64,000 bases of DNA from Bacillota bacterium (GCA_030019365.1 JASEFA010000004.1:121418-185417), one strand, 5' to 3'; shown: positions 23,826-32,909, counted from the first letter of the stretch. Numbers and translations are program-made. Notes: a model not told the origin generated them from the sequence alone.

Positions 23826-26501
23826 ATGACAGGAATGCCACTTACTGTCTTGGGCCCGGCCTGGTTGGCTGGGATGATGGCGGCCCGCTGGACGTGGGGC
23901 CAGGCTGCCTCCCTGCCGGTGTGGGGCCTGGTTGCCACCCTGGCGGTGGCAGGAAGCTGGTGGCTGAGGGCAAGGAGCGAGGGCCGGGGGCGCCGCCGTC
24001 CTGCCCGAGATGGGGTTGGGCTCCGGCGGGGGGGAGGACTGGCGACGGGCGGATTCCTGGTCGCCGCGTTTTTCGTGGGGGGGTGGTACTACCTGGGGTG
24101 GCGGGTAAGCCTGGCCGCCGAGATTGCGCCCTACGCCGGGAAGCCGCACGAATGGTGGGGTACGGTGATCCGGGAGCCCGTGGTGCGGGACGGCCGCCTG
24201 GAGATGGTGGTCCGGCTCACCCGGGCGACGGTCCTGGTACGGGTGGCGGGCTGGGGCGGGGAGTCTCCGGGAGACCCGGCCGGCAGCGAGAGTCTTCCTC
24301 AGGCTTCGGGAGGGCAGGGCCGGCCTCTTCCCGCCGTGGGGCATCTGGTGTCCGTGTACGGCACCGCCGCCTACCCCTCGTCCCCGCGCAATCCAGGCGA
24401 GTTCGAGTACGCCGGTTGGCTGCGGGCCCAGGGGATGGGGGCGGTCATTCGCGCTTTCGGTCCGGAGGCCGTGCAGATCCGCGGGAAGGGCAGGCTGGGG
24501 CTTGCCGCCCGGGCGGCGGCCTGGCTGCGCTCTCGCTTCCTCGGTGCGCTGCGCAGCTATCTGCCCGGGGTCGAGGGAGCGGTGGTGGAGGGGATGGTGC
24601 TGGGCATCCGGTCGGGATTGCCTCCCGATGTGGAGGATTCGTTCCGCCGCTCCGGCCTGGTTCATCTCCTGGCCGTGAGTGGTTCCAACGTCGCCCTGGT
24701 GGCCGGCGTCATGAGGTCGTTGTTGGGGTGGGCGGGGGCCCGGCCCGCCCTGGCGGGGTCGCTGGTGGGGACGTGGGTGTTCGCGGCCGCTGCCTCGGGT
24801 GGGGCATCCGTGGGGCGGGCGGCCGTAATGGCGACGGTCATGTTGCTGGGCAGGTTGCTGGGGCGCCCGAGCCACCCCCTGAACAGCCTGGCGGTGGCGG
24901 TAGTCGTACTGACCGTGCTCAACCCTTCCGCCTGGGAAGACCCCGGGTTCTGGCTTTCCGTGGCAGCCACGGCCGGAATCCTGGGGATCTCGGGCGGCCC
25001 CTCGGTCCGGTCGCCGGGGGCCGGCGGCCGCTCTGGCGGGGCGCGGCTGCTCGTCGGGCTGGTGCGGGGCGGGAGGGAAGTCCTGGCGGTCACCTGTGCC
25101 GCCCAGGCGGCCGTACTGCCCGTATCCCTCTACTACTTTCAGCAGGTGTCCCTGGTGGCACCCCTGAGCAATGTGCTGGTGTTCCCCTTCACGGGGGCGA
25201 TCACGGTGGGTGGCATGGCATCTGCCGCGCTGGCCTCCGTCCACGGGGGACTGGCGGTGGCATTTGCGCCCCTGGGAATGCTGGTGCGGGCGGTAGTGAG
25301 TCTGGCACGTTTTTGGAGTGAGTTTCCGGGGGCGGCGGCGACTCTGCCGGCGCCCCGCTGGCCCCACCTGCTGGCCTACTATCTCGCTTTGGCCTGGGTG
25401 CTGGGCTGGCTGAAGTGGTCCCTCCTCCCCAGGCACGGTCCCTGGACGCGGCCCCGGCTGGTCCTGGCCGTGCTGGTGGGGGTGGTTGCCCTGGCCACGT
25501 CGGTGGCAACCGCACCGCCCCGGCACGTCCTGCAGGCGGTGTTCTTTTCGGTCGGGCAGGGAGACGCCATACTGCTGTGGCGCCCCGGAGGACCCGCCAT
25601 GCTGGTGGATTGCGGCCCGGCCGGCGAGAGCTACGATGCCGGCGCGGCGACGGTGGTCCCCTACCTGAAACGGTTCGGGATCAGGCGCCTGGACCTGCTC
25701 GTGCTCACCCACGGCCACGACGACCACACCGGGGGCGCGCAGGCCGTGCTGAGCGCTGTCCCCGTGGGTGAAGTGTGGCTGGGGCCGGGTGCGGTTGTCC
25801 CCACCGGCACCGGGGGGCACGGGTCACCTTCCGTGCGGGCGCCTGCGGCGGGACACCGGATGGCGCTGGCCCCGGGATGGGAGGTCACCGTCCTCCACCC
25901 GCCCGCGCCGGCCGCCGGTCCGTCCGGGGGGACCGCCACTTCCGCGCACGCGGCACCGCCTGCCGGGTCCGAAGGAGGGGAGGGCGAGAAGGACGGGCAG
26001 AACGACGCTTCCCTCGTGCTGCTCGTCCGATACGGGCAGGTGAGCATCTTGCTGGCAGCTGACCTGGAGAAGGAGGGCGAGGCCCTGTTCCTGCGGGAGG
26101 GAGCCCGGTTTTGCCCCGAAGGAGTGGACCTGTTCAAGGTCCCTCACCACGGCAGCAGCACGTCGTGCAGCGCGGCCTTGCTGGCCAGGGTCCGTCCCCG
26201 GTTTGCCGTGGTCCAGGTAGGACCCAACCCCTTCGGCCATCCCGCTCAGGCCACGCTGCGGCATCTGGAAGAAGCGGGGGTACGGGTGTGGCGCACGGAC
26301 CGCGACGGCGCCGTGGTGGCCCGCACCGACGGGCGAAGCCTCACCGTCCACGCCATGCTCGCGCAGCAGAGCAGCCGGGTTGCCTTCGAACCCGGGAGCG
26401 CGCGGGTTGGGCTGAACCCGTGCACGTCGCCCTCGAGCGAGGAAGGGCAGCGGCCGGCGATCCCGGACACGGGCGGGAGGCGGGACCTGCCCTGGGGCTA
26501 G
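23826..26501 (+). CDS. comEC: ComEC/Rec2 DNA-uptake channel
   Basis: An 891-residue protein with the full ComEC layout: N-terminal membrane segments, a DUF4131/OB-like region (about 90-215), the Competence domain (about 250-510) with GMVLGIRSGLPPDVEDSFRRSG and HLLAVSGSNVALVAGV, more membrane segments, and a C-terminal metallo-beta-lactamase-like domain with FFSVGQGDAILL, LVLTHGHDDHTGGAQAVL and KVPHHGSSTS. ComEC carries single-stranded DNA across the membrane during transformation. There is no clear Shine-Dalgarno before the ATG at 23826. No comEA is adjacent. The stop overlaps that of the convergent gene at 26498. Confidence 0.94.
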   Translation: MTGMPLTVLGPAWLAGMMAARWTWGQAASLPVWGLVATLAVAGSWWLRARSEGRGRRRPARDGVGLRRGGGLATGGFLVAAFFVGGWYYLGWRVSLAAEIAPYAGKPHEWWGTVIREPVVRDGRLEMVVRLTRATVLVRVAGWGGESPGDPAGSESLPQASGGQGRPLPAVGHLVSVYGTAAYPSSPRNPGEFEYAGWLRAQGMGAVIRAFGPEAVQIRGKGRLGLAARAAAWLRSRFLGALRSYLPGVEGAVVEGMVLGIRSGLPPDVEDSFRRSGLVHLLAVSGSNVALVAGVMRSLLGWAGARPALAGSLVGTWVFAAAASGGASVGRAAVMATVMLLGRLLGRPSHPLNSLAVAVVVLTVLNPSAWEDPGFWLSVAATAGILGISGGPSVRSPGAGGRSGGARLLVGLVRGGREVLAVTCAAQAAVLPVSLYYFQQVSLVAPLSNVLVFPFTGAITVGGMASAALASVHGGLAVAFAPLGMLVRAVVSLARFWSEFPGAAATLPAPRWPHLLAYYLALAWVLGWLKWSLLPRHGPWTRPRLVLAVLVGVVALATSVATAPPRHVLQAVFFSVGQGDAILLWRPGGPAMLVDCGPAGESYDAGAATVVPYLKRFGIRRLDLLVLTHGHDDHTGGAQAVLSAVPVGEVWLGPGAVVPTGTGGHGSPSVRAPAAGHRMALAPGWEVTVLHPPAPAAGPSGGTATSAHAAPPAGSEGGEGEKDGQNDASLVLLVRYGQVSILLAADLEKEGEALFLREGARFCPEGVDLFKVPHHGSSTSCSAALLARVRPRFAVVQVGPNPFGHPAQATLRHLEEAGVRVWRTDRDGAVVARTDGRSLTVHAMLAQQSSRVAFEPGSARVGLNPCTSPSSEEGQRPAIPDTGGRRDLPWG

Positions 26502-26944
26502 CGTTCGAGAGGGGACGCCCGCAGGTAGTACGCCACCTTCTCGGAAGCCAGGACGGCATCGACGAGCAGCACGTACTCTCGCTCGCCGGCGACCACCCGC
26601 CTGCCGTGCAGCAGGTTGTGGAGCAGGAAGGGATCCAGCTGACGCACCGGTCTCCCTACCAGATGGCGGGTCAGTTCCGAGGCCTGGCGGGTGATGACCA
26701 GCCGGGCCTCGAGATCGGAGCAGAGGACCAGGCAGTCGACCTCTTTGACCACCAGCTGCTCGGGTTCTGCCCGGGCCAGGCTCTGGGCGCGAGCCTTTTC
26801 CTCCTCCAGTTCCTGGCGCGCGGCTTCCAGTTCGAGGGTGACCTCGCGGAGGCGGGAGGCGAAGAAGGGCACCGCCAGCCAGGCTCCGGCACATACCCCC
26901 AGCAGGAAGGCGGCCACAGCGCGCACCAGGGCGCGGCCGATCAC
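26498..26944 (-). CDS. Membrane-anchored coiled-coil protein, possibly YtrI-like
   Basis: A 148-residue protein with an N-terminal membrane anchor (residues 7-27, VRAVAAFLLGVCAGAWLAVPF), a coiled-coil helix (about 32-62) and a C-terminal soluble domain. It directly follows the ytrH-like gene (25 bases), and in Bacillus ytrH is followed by ytrI, a sporulation membrane protein of similar layout; the YtrI label rests on this position and topology, not on clear sequence motifs. GTG at 26944 is preceded by GGAGGGAAACAAC. Convergent to comEC, with overlapping stops. Confidence 0.6.
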   Translation of the reverse strand: MIGRALVRAVAAFLLGVCAGAWLAVPFFASRLREVTLELEAARQELEEEKARAQSLARAEPEQLVVKEVDCLVLCSDLEARLVITRQASELTRHLVGRPVRQLDPFLLHNLLHGRRVVAGEREYVLLVDAVLASEKVAYYLRASPLER

Positions 26945-26969
26945 GTTGTTTCCCTCCAGCGCGCCCGGC

Positions 26970-27296
26970 TCATTCGCCCGCCACGCCGCGCAGTAGCAGG
27001 TAGCCCAGGTGGGCTCCGGAGAAGGCGGCCAGGAGGTAGATGAGCTGGCGGACCATGGGGCCCACCTCTCCGCCCAGTATGCCGGCTTCCAGGCTCTGAA
27101 AGGTGGCGAACGTCCCCCCCAGGGCCGTCACCATGCCCCAGATCTTCAGCCTGGCGGCGATGTGAGCCAGTGAACGCACGGGGTGGGGCTCGACAAGGGC
27201 CATGCCCAGGTAGCCCGATACGCTACCGCCGAGGACCACGCCCAGGGCGAGGAAGAAGGCTTCCGCCAGTTGGGCGGCGAACTGCTGCACCAGCAT
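26970..27296 (-). CDS. ytrH: YtrH-family sporulation membrane protein
   Basis: A 108-residue integral membrane protein with three hydrophobic segments. The sequence QLAEAFFLALGVVLGGSVSG, then LKIWGMVTALGGTFATFQSL and LIYLLAAFSGAHLGYLLL, follows the YtrH family pattern. In Bacillus ytrH is transcribed by sigma-E and is needed for efficient spore cortex or germination properties. No strong ribosome binding site precedes the ATG. It is the first gene of a two-gene operon with the coiled-coil protein at 26498. Confidence 0.82.
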   Translation of the reverse strand: MLVQQFAAQLAEAFFLALGVVLGGSVSGYLGMALVEPHPVRSLAHIAARLKIWGMVTALGGTFATFQSLEAGILGGEVGPMVRQLIYLLAAFSGAHLGYLLLRGVAGE

Positions 27297-27412
27297 CCCC
27301 GGTATACTTCTACCTGAACCCGGGCCGGGGTATTACGCAGGCGGAGCCCGGTACGGCGGCGCCCCGGCCAACGGGGCGCGGGCACCACCTCACGAGGGCG
27401 GGCGGTGGGAAT

Positions 27413-27748
27413 ATGAGGGCACGGGCCAAAGTGTGGCTGGAAGACGGGGGCAGGATGGTTTTCGGCGAGGGTGCCTGTCAGCTGCTGGCGGGCATCAGGC
27501 GGTACGGTTCCATCAGCCGGGCGGCGGAGGACCTGCACATGTCCTACCGGCTGGCCTGGGGGGTGATCAGGAAGCTGGAGGGCCGCCTGGGAGAGCGGCT
27601 GGTGACCAGCCGGGTGGGCGGGGAAGAGGGTGGCGGCACCGTGCTCACCCCCAGAGGGGAGATTCTGCTCGGGCGCTTTGAGGAGTTGCAGCGCCGCGTG
27701 GACGGGTTTGCCGGGGCCGCCTTCCGGGAAATATTCGGCAGCGGATAG
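27413..27748 (+). CDS. ModE-like winged-helix regulator (DNA-binding domain only)
   Basis: A 111-residue protein equal to the N-terminal LysR/ModE-type HTH of molybdate/tungstate regulators: AKVWLEDGGRMVFGEGACQL, LLAGIRRYGSISRAAEDLHM, SYRLAWGVIRKLEGRLGE and LVTSRVGGEEGGGTVLTPRG. The oxyanion-binding TOBE/MOP domains of full ModE are absent, a common arrangement in clostridia. It lies just upstream of tupABC and probably controls that operon in response to tungstate or molybdate, perhaps through a separate ligand-binding protein. The ATG has only a weak GGTGGGA upstream. Confidence 0.85.
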   Translation: MRARAKVWLEDGGRMVFGEGACQLLAGIRRYGSISRAAEDLHMSYRLAWGVIRKLEGRLGERLVTSRVGGEEGGGTVLTPRGEILLGRFEELQRRVDGFAGAAFREIFGSG

Positions 27749-27826
27749 CTGCCGGCAGGAACTGAGGGGGGCGGGCGCGAATAGGAGTGCGGTATGTTCA
27801 CTCAAGCACAGCGGGGGTGGTAGGGG

Positions 27827-28699
27827 GTGTCGCAGTCAACACAAAGCAGGGCCCTCTCCCTCCGGGTGGCGGCAGCGGCAGCGGCCTTGCTGGTGTTGCT
27901 GGTGGCGGGGGTGGCGTGTTCTCAGCCCCGCAAGGAGGTGATCCTGGCCACCACCACCAGCACCCAGGACAGCGGGTTGCTGGACGTGCTCGTGCCCCGG
28001 TTTGAAGAGAAGACCGGGTACAAAGTAAAGGTGATCGCAGTGGGCACCGGCCAGGCCCTCACCATGGCGAAGCAGGGGAATGCGGACGTGGTGCTGGCGC
28101 ACGCCCCGGCTGCGGAAAAGGAAGTGGTGGTGCAGGGATACTGCGTGGACCGACGCCTGGTCATGCACAACGATTTCATCATCGTGGGGCCGCCTTCGGA
28201 CCCTGCCGGCATCAAGGGGAAGAAGAAGGCGGCAGAAGCCCTGCAGGCCGTGGCGCAGAGCCGTTCTCCCTTTGTCTCGCGCGGCGACGATTCGGGCACC
28301 CACAAGATGGAGCTTTCTCTCTGGAACAAGGTGGGGTTGACCCCGACCCCCGGGGACTGGTACATCCAGTCGGGTTCGGGCATGGGCGTCACCCTGAACG
28401 TGGCGTCGGAGAAGGCCGGCTATACCCTCACCGACCGGGCCACCTACCTGGCCTTGCGCAAAAACCTCCACCTTGACATCATGGTGGAGGGCGATGCCGT
28501 GCTCCTCAACATATACCACGTCATGCTGGTGAACCCGCAGAAGTTCCCCAAGATCAACCAGAAAGGTGCCAGAGCCTTCGCCGACTTCATGGTCTCCCCC
28601 GAGAGCCAGAAGCTCATCGGCCAGTTCGGGGTGGACAGGTTCGGCCAGCCCCTTTTCTTCCCGGACGCCGGTAAGAGCGAGGAGGAGCTGGGTGGTTAG
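27827..28699 (+). CDS. tupA: Tungstate ABC transporter substrate-binding protein
   Basis: A 290-residue exported binding protein. The signal peptide ends in a lipobox-like AGVACS. The mature protein has ILATTTSTQDSGLLDVLVP, where the TTTS motif is diagnostic of TupA/WtpA-type oxyanion binders, then AVGTGQALTMAKQGNADVVL, HNDFIIVGPPSDPAG and SRGDDSGTHKMELSLW, as in TupA. It delivers tungstate to TupBC for tungsten cofactor enzymes. Start is GTG with GGTGGTAGGGG upstream. The stop lies at the beginning of a 33-bp tandem repeat. Confidence 0.9.
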   Translation: MSQSTQSRALSLRVAAAAAALLVLLVAGVACSQPRKEVILATTTSTQDSGLLDVLVPRFEEKTGYKVKVIAVGTGQALTMAKQGNADVVLAHAPAAEKEVVVQGYCVDRRLVMHNDFIIVGPPSDPAGIKGKKKAAEALQAVAQSRSPFVSRGDDSGTHKMELSLWNKVGLTPTPGDWYIQSGSGMGVTLNVASEKAGYTLTDRATYLALRKNLHLDIMVEGDAVLLNIYHVMLVNPQKFPKINQKGARAFADFMVSPESQKLIGQFGVDRFGQPLFFPDAGKSEEELGG

Positions 28700-28784
28700 G
28701 ATGACGCCCGGCTGGAGGCGCCCGGCGGTCAGGATGACGCCCGGCTGGAGGCGCCCGGCGGTCAGGATGACGCCCCCCGGCTGG
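28698..28784. repeat. 33-bp tandem repeat between tupA and tupB
   Basis: Two exact copies of a 33-base unit (28698-28730 and 28731-28763) beginning AGGATGACGCCCGGCTGGAG, followed by a partial, diverged third copy to about 28784. It starts at the tupA stop codon and ends before the tupB ribosome binding site. Confidence 0.9.
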
Positions 28785-28819
28785 GTTGCCGTAAGCGACT
28801 GCGGGGCGGAGGAGCGCGG

Positions 28820-29527
28820 TTGGGGGGTGAGAACCTGCCCCTGATATGGGACGGGCTGCGCACGGCCCTGGAACTGCTGGCGCGACTGGATCGGGAAGTG
28901 CTGGCGGTCTCGGGGCTCACCCTGCGGGTGTCGGGGCTGGCCACCGGACTGGCCCTGGCCCTGGGCCTCGTCACCGGTGCCGCCCTGGCCCTGGGCCGTT
29001 TCCCCGGCCGGCGCTTTCTGCAGAGCCTGATCAATGCCGGGATGGGACTGCCGCCCGTGGTGGTGGGGCTGGGGGTGAGCCTGCTGCTGTGGCGCAGCGG
29101 GCCCCTGGGGTGGTTGCATCTCATGTACACGCCCACGGCCATGGTGGTGGCCCAGTTCGTCATTGCCTACCCGGTGATGGCGGGGTTGAGCGGGGCCGCA
29201 CTGCAGCAGGTGGGTCCCGCCTTCCGCCTGCAGGTGGAGGCCATGGGAGCCAGCCGCACCCAGCTGCTCTCTGCCATGCTCTGGGAAGCGCGCTACGGGG
29301 TGCTGGGTGCGGTCATCGCCAGCTTCGGCAGCGTGATCTCGGAGGTGGGCGCCTCCATGATGGTGGGGGGCAACGTGGTGGGTCAGACCCGGGTCCTCAC
29401 CACCGCGATCGTCCTGGAGGTGAACCGGGGCCAGTTCGACACCGCCATCGCGCTCAGCCTCATCCTCCTGGGGCTGACATATGGTGCCGCCGGCATCCTG
29501 ACGCTGCTACAGCAGCGCAAGCATTGA
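28820..29527 (+). CDS. tupB: Tungstate ABC transporter permease
   Basis: A 235-residue membrane protein of the TupB type with about six hydrophobic segments. It has the ABC permease loop EAMGASRTQLLSAMLWEARY, and GSVISEVGASMMVGGNV, a stretch strongly conserved in tungstate/molybdate permeases. It forms the membrane pore with TupC. The TTG at 28820 follows GGAGGAG by about 5 bases. Gene order tupA-tupB-tupC is standard. Confidence 0.92.
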   Translation: MGGENLPLIWDGLRTALELLARLDREVLAVSGLTLRVSGLATGLALALGLVTGAALALGRFPGRRFLQSLINAGMGLPPVVVGLGVSLLLWRSGPLGWLHLMYTPTAMVVAQFVIAYPVMAGLSGAALQQVGPAFRLQVEAMGASRTQLLSAMLWEARYGVLGAVIASFGSVISEVGASMMVGGNVVGQTRVLTTAIVLEVNRGQFDTAIALSLILLGLTYGAAGILTLLQQRKH

Positions 29528-29604
29528 GGTGAGGTGCTGCACCGGGGCGTGGTCGGCGGGGTGGCAGGACACAGGAAGCGGCAGCGCGGGCGTTGAGGTG
29601 AGTC

Positions 29605-30684
29605 ATGGTGGCAGTGCTGGAAGCCAGCGGTTTGGAGGTGTGCAAGGGAGGGCGCCGCGTCCTGGCCATCGAGCACCTGGCGGTCGCCGAGGGGGAGGTG
29701 CTGGGCGTGGTCGGCCCCAACGGGGCGGGTAAGACCACCCTGCTCATGGTGATGGCCGGTCTGGAGCCCGGTTTCCGGGGCAGGCTGGCCGTCCGGGGTT
29801 CCCCCCTTGACCCCCGCCGCTTGCTCGCCCACCGGCGCAGTCTGGGAGTGGTGTTCCAGGACCCCCAGGTCCTGGATGCCACCGCACTGGCCAACGTGAT
29901 GGCCCCGCTCCGTTACCGGGGCGTGCCTCCGGCAGAAGCGCGGCGGAGGGCTTACCTGTGGCTGGAGCGCGTGGGCATCGGGCATCTCGCCCGGCGGCCC
30001 GCCCGGGTGCTGTCTGGCGGGGAACGCCAGCGCCTGGCCCTGGCCCGGGCCCTGGTCACCGAGCCCCGGATACTATTGCTCGATGAGCCCTTTTCCTCTC
30101 TCGACGCGCCCACCCGAGCGCTGCTCATCGCGGACCTGCGGCGGTTGCTTGCTGAACTCAGGATCACCGCCGTGATGGTGAGCCACGACTTCACCGAGAT
30201 GCTGCTTCTGGCCCGGCGGGTAGCCATGATGATAGGAGGAGAGGTCCGCCAGACGGGTGAGCCGCGAGAAGTGTTCTCCCACCCCGCCGACCCGGAGGTG
30301 GCGCGCCTGGTGGGTATGGAAAACATATGGCCGGCCGAGGTGGTGGCTGGCCCGCAAGGGTCGCGGGTGAGGGTGGAAGGGCTGGAGCTGAAGATGATCG
30401 GGGACCGGTCACCCGGTTCTGTGTACCTGGGCCTTCGCCCCGAGGCGGTGGTGCTGGCCGCCGACGGCCGCGCCTGCGAGGATTGCTCCGGCTCCTGGTT
30501 CCCCGGCAGGGTCAGGGCCGTGGTCCCCTACGGACCCCTGGTACGGGTGGAGCTGGCCGAGCCCCTTCCCCTGGTGGCCCTCATCCCCCCCGCCCGGGCC
30601 GTGGACGCGAGCCCGGGGGATCGGGTGCGGGTGTTCATCCCGGCGGACAGCCTGCACGTGTTTGACTACTCGCCCGGCAACTGA
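29605..30684 (+). CDS. tupC: Tungstate ABC transporter ATP-binding protein
   Basis: A 359-residue ATPase: Walker A GPNGAGKTT, Q-loop VVFQDPQVL, signature LSGGERQRLALARAL, Walker B ILLLDEPFSSLD and H-loop VSHD. Residues about 245-355 form a TOBE/MOP-like C-terminal domain that often binds oxyanion and down-regulates transport. ATG start. Its last 19 bases overlap the 3' end of the convergent GntR-type gene. Confidence 0.92.
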   Translation: MVAVLEASGLEVCKGGRRVLAIEHLAVAEGEVLGVVGPNGAGKTTLLMVMAGLEPGFRGRLAVRGSPLDPRRLLAHRRSLGVVFQDPQVLDATALANVMAPLRYRGVPPAEARRRAYLWLERVGIGHLARRPARVLSGGERQRLALARALVTEPRILLLDEPFSSLDAPTRALLIADLRRLLAELRITAVMVSHDFTEMLLLARRVAMMIGGEVRQTGEPREVFSHPADPEVARLVGMENIWPAEVVAGPQGSRVRVEGLELKMIGDRSPGSVYLGLRPEAVVLAADGRACEDCSGSWFPGRVRAVVPYGPLVRVELAEPLPLVALIPPARAVDASPGDRVRVFIPADSLHVFDYSPGN

Positions 30685-31670
30685 CAGGTGGCGGCCGCTT
30701 CCCGGGCCGGTACCGAGAAGTGCTGGGCCAGGATGTGGAGGGAACCCGGGTCCACCCGGTCGTACAGAGGATATACCTCCCGGCCCCGCAGCCGCTCCCC
30801 AAGGGGGCGCAGGCAGGGGACGGTGCACACGATGACGGATGCCTCGCGGGCGAGGGCGTCCAGGCCGGCGGTGTCGCCCAGCAGGCAGGACGTCACCCTC
30901 ACGCCGGGGGTCACCAGCTTTACCACAATGGAGCTGAAGCTGGGCAGCGTCTCCGGGTCGCGGCACACACACCCCACGGTGGCACCGGCCGGCACCTGCG
31001 AGAGTCTGTTCAGCGTGGAGGCTGAAGTCGCCAGCACCAGTCCCAGGATGGGAAGTCCCAGGTGACCCAGGGCATCGCGTACCTCCCGGTAGTGGAAGTA
31101 GGTGGTGGCGATGCCTGCGTAACGGTCCCGGTGCCGCGCCAGCCGGTCCCTCTCCTGGGCCAGGCGACCGGTGAGGACCTTTTCCACCCGCAACCCGAGG
31201 GCGGAGCGGATGTCCTGCCCCAGCAACTCCAGCTGGGTTTCGTCGCATTCCACGAATAGGAGAGTGAGGGAGCGGTAGTCGGTACGGTAGCGGGCCAGCA
31301 GCCTCTCCATCAGCTCCCGCAGTTGCTCCGGAGAGTACCCGGCCTCCATGGCCGAGCGCATGGCCCGTTCCACCGCCTGCTCGGCGGTGTGGGTGCCGGT
31401 GTGGGGGTGCTGGTCGGGGCTGACCACGGTGGTGCCGTAGCCGCGCCTGGAGACTAGCAGGCCGCTCTGCTGCAGCTCGCGGTACGCGGTCTTCACTGTG
31501 TTCAGGCTGATCCCCAGGGCCTGGGCCAGTTCCCTTATGGGAGGCAGGAGCGACCCGGGCGGCATTTCGCCGGAAGAGATGCTCCAGCGGATGTTCTCGC
31601 ATAGCTGCACGTTGAGGGGAACGTTGCTGTGCTGGTCTAGCTTCCAGGTGGTGGGAATACTGATTTTCAC
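30666..31670 (-). CDS. GntR-family transcriptional regulator with a large C-terminal ligand domain
   Basis: A 334-residue regulator. Residues about 10-80 are a GntR winged helix with PLNVQLCENIRWSISSGEMP, LLPPIRELAQALGISLNTVK and AYRELQQSGLLVSRRGYGT. The remaining roughly 240 residues are not the usual FCD, UTRA or MocR domain; they contain RSLTLLFVECDETQLELLGQ and LVLATSASTLNRLSQVP, which looks like a two-lobed periplasmic-binding-protein-like fold. The GTG at 31670 is chosen from AAGGAGGG about 11 bases upstream; an in-frame start at 31751 is also open. Divergent from the GerMN gene, so it may control it or itself. Confidence 0.82.
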   Translation of the reverse strand: MKISIPTTWKLDQHSNVPLNVQLCENIRWSISSGEMPPGSLLPPIRELAQALGISLNTVKTAYRELQQSGLLVSRRGYGTTVVSPDQHPHTGTHTAEQAVERAMRSAMEAGYSPEQLRELMERLLARYRTDYRSLTLLFVECDETQLELLGQDIRSALGLRVEKVLTGRLAQERDRLARHRDRYAGIATTYFHYREVRDALGHLGLPILGLVLATSASTLNRLSQVPAGATVGCVCRDPETLPSFSSIVVKLVTPGVRVTSCLLGDTAGLDALAREASVIVCTVPCLRPLGERLRGREVYPLYDRVDPGSLHILAQHFSVPAREAAATCQLPGE

Positions 31671-31751
31671 GGTGAGGTAACCCTCCTTCCAACCCGGTTG
31701 TTTCTTTGTGACACGTACTAATTCCTCTTTTTTGAGCCGGAGGTGGTACAA

Positions 31752-32771
31752 ATGGTCCTAACAAGGGGCCTGCCGGGGCTTGTGGTTGTCGTGTTCTGCA
31801 GCCTGCTGGTGCTGGCCGGCTGTCTGGCGGGGGAGAAGGCGCCGCCCCCGGGCACGGTGGTCTCGCCCCCTCCACCGGCGGGTCCGGAGCCCGCCGCCGC
31901 CCCCCTGCCGGTGGCCGTCTTCCTGGCCCGGGAGGGCAAGCTGGAAGCCGTCTTCCGCTCCCTGCCCGTTTCCCCGGAGGAGGGTCCCCGGGCCGCCCTG
32001 GAGGCCCTCGTTGGCGGCCCTACCTCGTTTGAAACGCGGCAGGGTTTCGCAGCGGTGCTGCCCCCTTCCACGGCCGTCCGGGGGGTCACCGTGGCGGACG
32101 GCGTGGCGACGGCGGACTTCAGCCGCGAGATCGTCACCCGGTCGGGGGACGTGGGCGGGGGCTCCCTTTCTGAGTCTCTGGCCCTGCACGCCATCTACCT
32201 GACTCTGGCCCAGTTCCCGGACGTGGAGCGGGTCAAGGTCCTGGTGGAGGGGCAGAGCGAGGGCACCGTGGACGGCCGCTCCATCAAGGATTTCTGGGGA
32301 CACCTGGGGTTGCCCGAGTACCTGGAGGGAGCGGTCCCCGTGCTCAGGGTGGCGGAGCGGCAAGAGGTGGGAGACCAGGAGGTGGCCCGGCAGGCCGGGG
32401 GGCTGCGCCTCAAGTCGCTCCACTGGTGGGCCCACCCCACCCTGTTCCGGGTGGTGTTCGCGCTTGAAGGTGCAGGCGGTACCGGCCTGGGGGGCATCCC
32501 CGCCGCCCAGGCCTCCTGCTCCAGCGCCCGCCGCACCCTGTTCCTCGCCATCCCGGCAGTAAAAGAGGCTGCTGTTCCGGACCTGGCAGCGGGGCAGACC
32601 GTGGAGGTCAACGACTGGCGGGTGGAAAAGCTGGTCTGGGAGAAGGCCAGCCCCTGCTCCTTCCGGCTGGCCCTGCACGCCGGCCACAGCTACGGGTGGC
32701 GGCTGTGGGGTCTGACCGACCCCGCCCGCATCGTCCTCGACGTCTACGCCACCGGCCCCGCACCCCGCTGA
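31752..32771 (+). CDS. GerMN-domain lipoprotein with C-terminal AMIN-like region
   Basis: A 339-residue exported lipoprotein: signal VVVVFCSLLVLAGC with lipobox, a Pro-rich linker, a GerMN domain (about 55-195: PVAVFLAREGKLEAVFRSLP, ALEALVGGPTSFE, VATADFSREIV, YLTLAQFPDVERVKVLVEG), and a beta-rich C-terminal region ending SYGWRLWGLTDPARIVLDVYA, which resembles an AMIN wall-binding domain. The ATG at 31752 is 7 bases after GGAGGT. The GerMN plus AMIN combination suggests a role at the cell wall or spore cortex. Second GerMN protein in the window. Confidence 0.84.
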   Translation: MVLTRGLPGLVVVVFCSLLVLAGCLAGEKAPPPGTVVSPPPPAGPEPAAAPLPVAVFLAREGKLEAVFRSLPVSPEEGPRAALEALVGGPTSFETRQGFAAVLPPSTAVRGVTVADGVATADFSREIVTRSGDVGGGSLSESLALHAIYLTLAQFPDVERVKVLVEGQSEGTVDGRSIKDFWGHLGLPEYLEGAVPVLRVAERQEVGDQEVARQAGGLRLKSLHWWAHPTLFRVVFALEGAGGTGLGGIPAAQASCSSARRTLFLAIPAVKEAAVPDLAAGQTVEVNDWRVEKLVWEKASPCSFRLALHAGHSYGWRLWGLTDPARIVLDVYATGPAPR

Positions 32772-32874
32772 ACTCTCTGACCTCCGCTGCCACGAACCGC
32801 GATGTGGCACGTGGTGCGGCCCCCGCCGGCGCAGCAACTCTGACCTGCGCCGCCGGGCGGGGGGCTCCGCGCGG

Positions 32875-32903
32875 TTGACAGGGTCTCCGCCTCCACCTAT
32901 AAT
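32875..32903 (+). promoter_or_regulatory. Sigma-A promoter of the thrS T-box unit
   Basis: Perfect TTGACA, 17-base spacer, perfect TATAAT. It drives the T-box leader that starts a few bases downstream. The strongest vegetative promoter visible in the window. Confidence 0.93.
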
Positions 32904-32909
32904 GGCCCT

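Noticed and set aside
22815..25820. 1001-codon minus-strand open frame opposite ytxC and comEC
   Set aside because: Translation is low-complexity Pro/Gly/Gln/His-rich and antisense to two well-supported genes; typical of high-GC DNA.
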